A DNA stretch of 14,858 nucleotides from DATDOY01 sp035293045 (lineage in GTDB: Bacteria > Actinomycetota > Acidimicrobiia > IMCC26256 > JACPCJ01), in contig DATDOY010000088.1 in the NCBI GenBank assembly GCA_035293045.1, positions 1 through 14,858 on the forward strand, in the 5' to 3' direction. A program made the position numbers and the translations under genes. Positions 14,235 through 14,858 of the stretch are shown here, piece by piece (the stretch's first letter is position 1; each line of letters begins with the position of its first letter). The notes beneath the pieces were generated by a model. The model worked only from the letters and a program-made list of their open reading frames with translations. It made no database searches and had not been told where the DNA came from.

Positions 14235-14858
14235 ATGACCGAAGCTTCGGAACCCGTCACCCTCGACGCGCCAGCCCCAGCGGCCGATCCCGTCTCGGAG
14301 GCCGACCCCGAGGCGTCGCTCGCCCCGCCCGTCACCCTGCGCACCGTGGTGTTCGGGGGTGGGCCCCGCTTCCTTCGCGACGGGTTCGGCCCCGTCCTCG
14401 CCTTCTATGTGGGGTGGAAGGTCGCGGGACTGGCCGTCGGCATCGTGGCGTCGTCGGTCGTGGCGCTGCTCGCCTATCGGATGGCCCGCAAGCAAGAGCG
14501 CGACGGCGCGCTCGTGAAGTTGGCCATCGGCCTCGTGTTCGTGCAGGCGATCATCGGACTGGTTTCGGGGAGCACGCGGGTCTACCTGGCGCAACCCGTG
14601 TTGCTCAACGGCGCCCTGGGCATCGCCTTTTTGGCTTCGGCGTTCACGCGCCGTCCGATCATCGGGATCTTCGCCTGCGAGACCTACCCGTTCCCCGACG
14701 AGGTGCGCGAGTCCGAAACGTTCCGGAGCATTTTCGCCCGGGCCTCGATCGTGTGGGGCGTGTATCAGTTGCTGCGGAGCGCCATGCGCCTGTTGATCCT
14801 GTCGCAGTCGTCGGTGGACGCGTACGTCCTTGTCAACTTCCTGACCGGCGTGCCGCTC
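14235..14858 (+). CDS. DUF3159/VC0807-like polytopic membrane protein, 3' end off window
   Basis: The frame is open from ATG 14235 to the right edge (208 codons, no stop). The first ~35 residues are an Ala/Pro/Glu-rich cytoplasmic leader. GGPRFLRDGFGPVLAFYVGWKV then begins a series of membrane helices (about 52-82, 93-112, 117-137). A connecting part contains CETYPFPDEVRES, and a further helix region (about 165-195) follows. This pattern resembles the VC0807/DUF3159 group, related to intracellular septation protein A-like membrane proteins, whose function is not established. The start has no ribosome-binding site but sits six bases after a promoter-like -10, consistent with leaderless translation. 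The family call is from pattern memory and is moderate; membrane location is firm. Confidence 0.75.
   Translation, partial: MTEASEPVTLDAPAPAADPVSEADPEASLAPPVTLRTVVFGGGPRFLRDGFGPVLAFYVGWKVAGLAVGIVASSVVALLAYRMARKQERDGALVKLAIGLVFVQAIIGLVSGSTRVYLAQPVLLNGALGIAFLASAFTRRPIIGIFACETYPFPDEVRESETFRSIFARASIVWGVYQLLRSAMRLLILSQSSVDAYVLVNFLTGVPL

Overview
This window is high-GC bacterial DNA with strong G/C bias at third codon positions. It has GTG starts, two probable leaderless starts, and families common in actinobacteria (MoxR/VWA pair, DUF3159/VC0807-like protein). I infer an actinobacterium, perhaps of the Acidimicrobiia type. That placement is inference; no rRNA or other marker gene is present. I see no tRNA, CRISPR array, insertion sequence or phage gene.

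Left part (1-3989). A membrane-anchored cyclic-nucleotide-binding protein (minus strand, running off the left edge) diverges from a 948-residue membrane cytochrome on the plus strand. The cytochrome is the most remarkable gene here. Its five-helix N-terminal part carries two pairs of histidines, each pair 14 residues apart, as expected of a membrane di-heme b unit. It continues into a pentaheme c region, a GHTFPTG-type beta domain, EF-hand-like loops and a C-terminal anchor. This looks like a one-polypeptide electron conduit across the membrane. A small membrane-anchored protein (about 68 residues) follows it.

Middle part (4031-9012, all minus strand). First comes an ArsR-family repressor and a SulP anion permease whose genes overlap by four bases. 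A pyridoxamine-phosphate-oxidase-like flavin-barrel protein (YhbP-like) follows. A two-component pair comes next: a membrane histidine kinase with a GAF domain, and a receiver-only response regulator. Palindromes that could be operators lie upstream of the arsR-type gene and of the kinase gene.

Right part (9013-13288, minus strand). Reading in the direction of transcription, this holds a MoxR/Mg-chelatase-like AAA+ ATPase, a four-helix membrane protein and a VWA (CoxE-like) protein with an intact MIDAS. MoxR-VWA pairs act as chaperone or metal-insertion machines. A 23-bp-arm perfect hairpin lies between the ATPase gene and the membrane protein gene. Diverging from this block on the plus strand are a secreted or anchored beta-rich protein of unknown function (13369-14160) and the start of a polytopic DUF3159/VC0807-like membrane protein that runs off the right edge.

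No gap between genes exceeds 300 bases. The largest, 11629-11866, holds the hairpin and a short tandem repeat.
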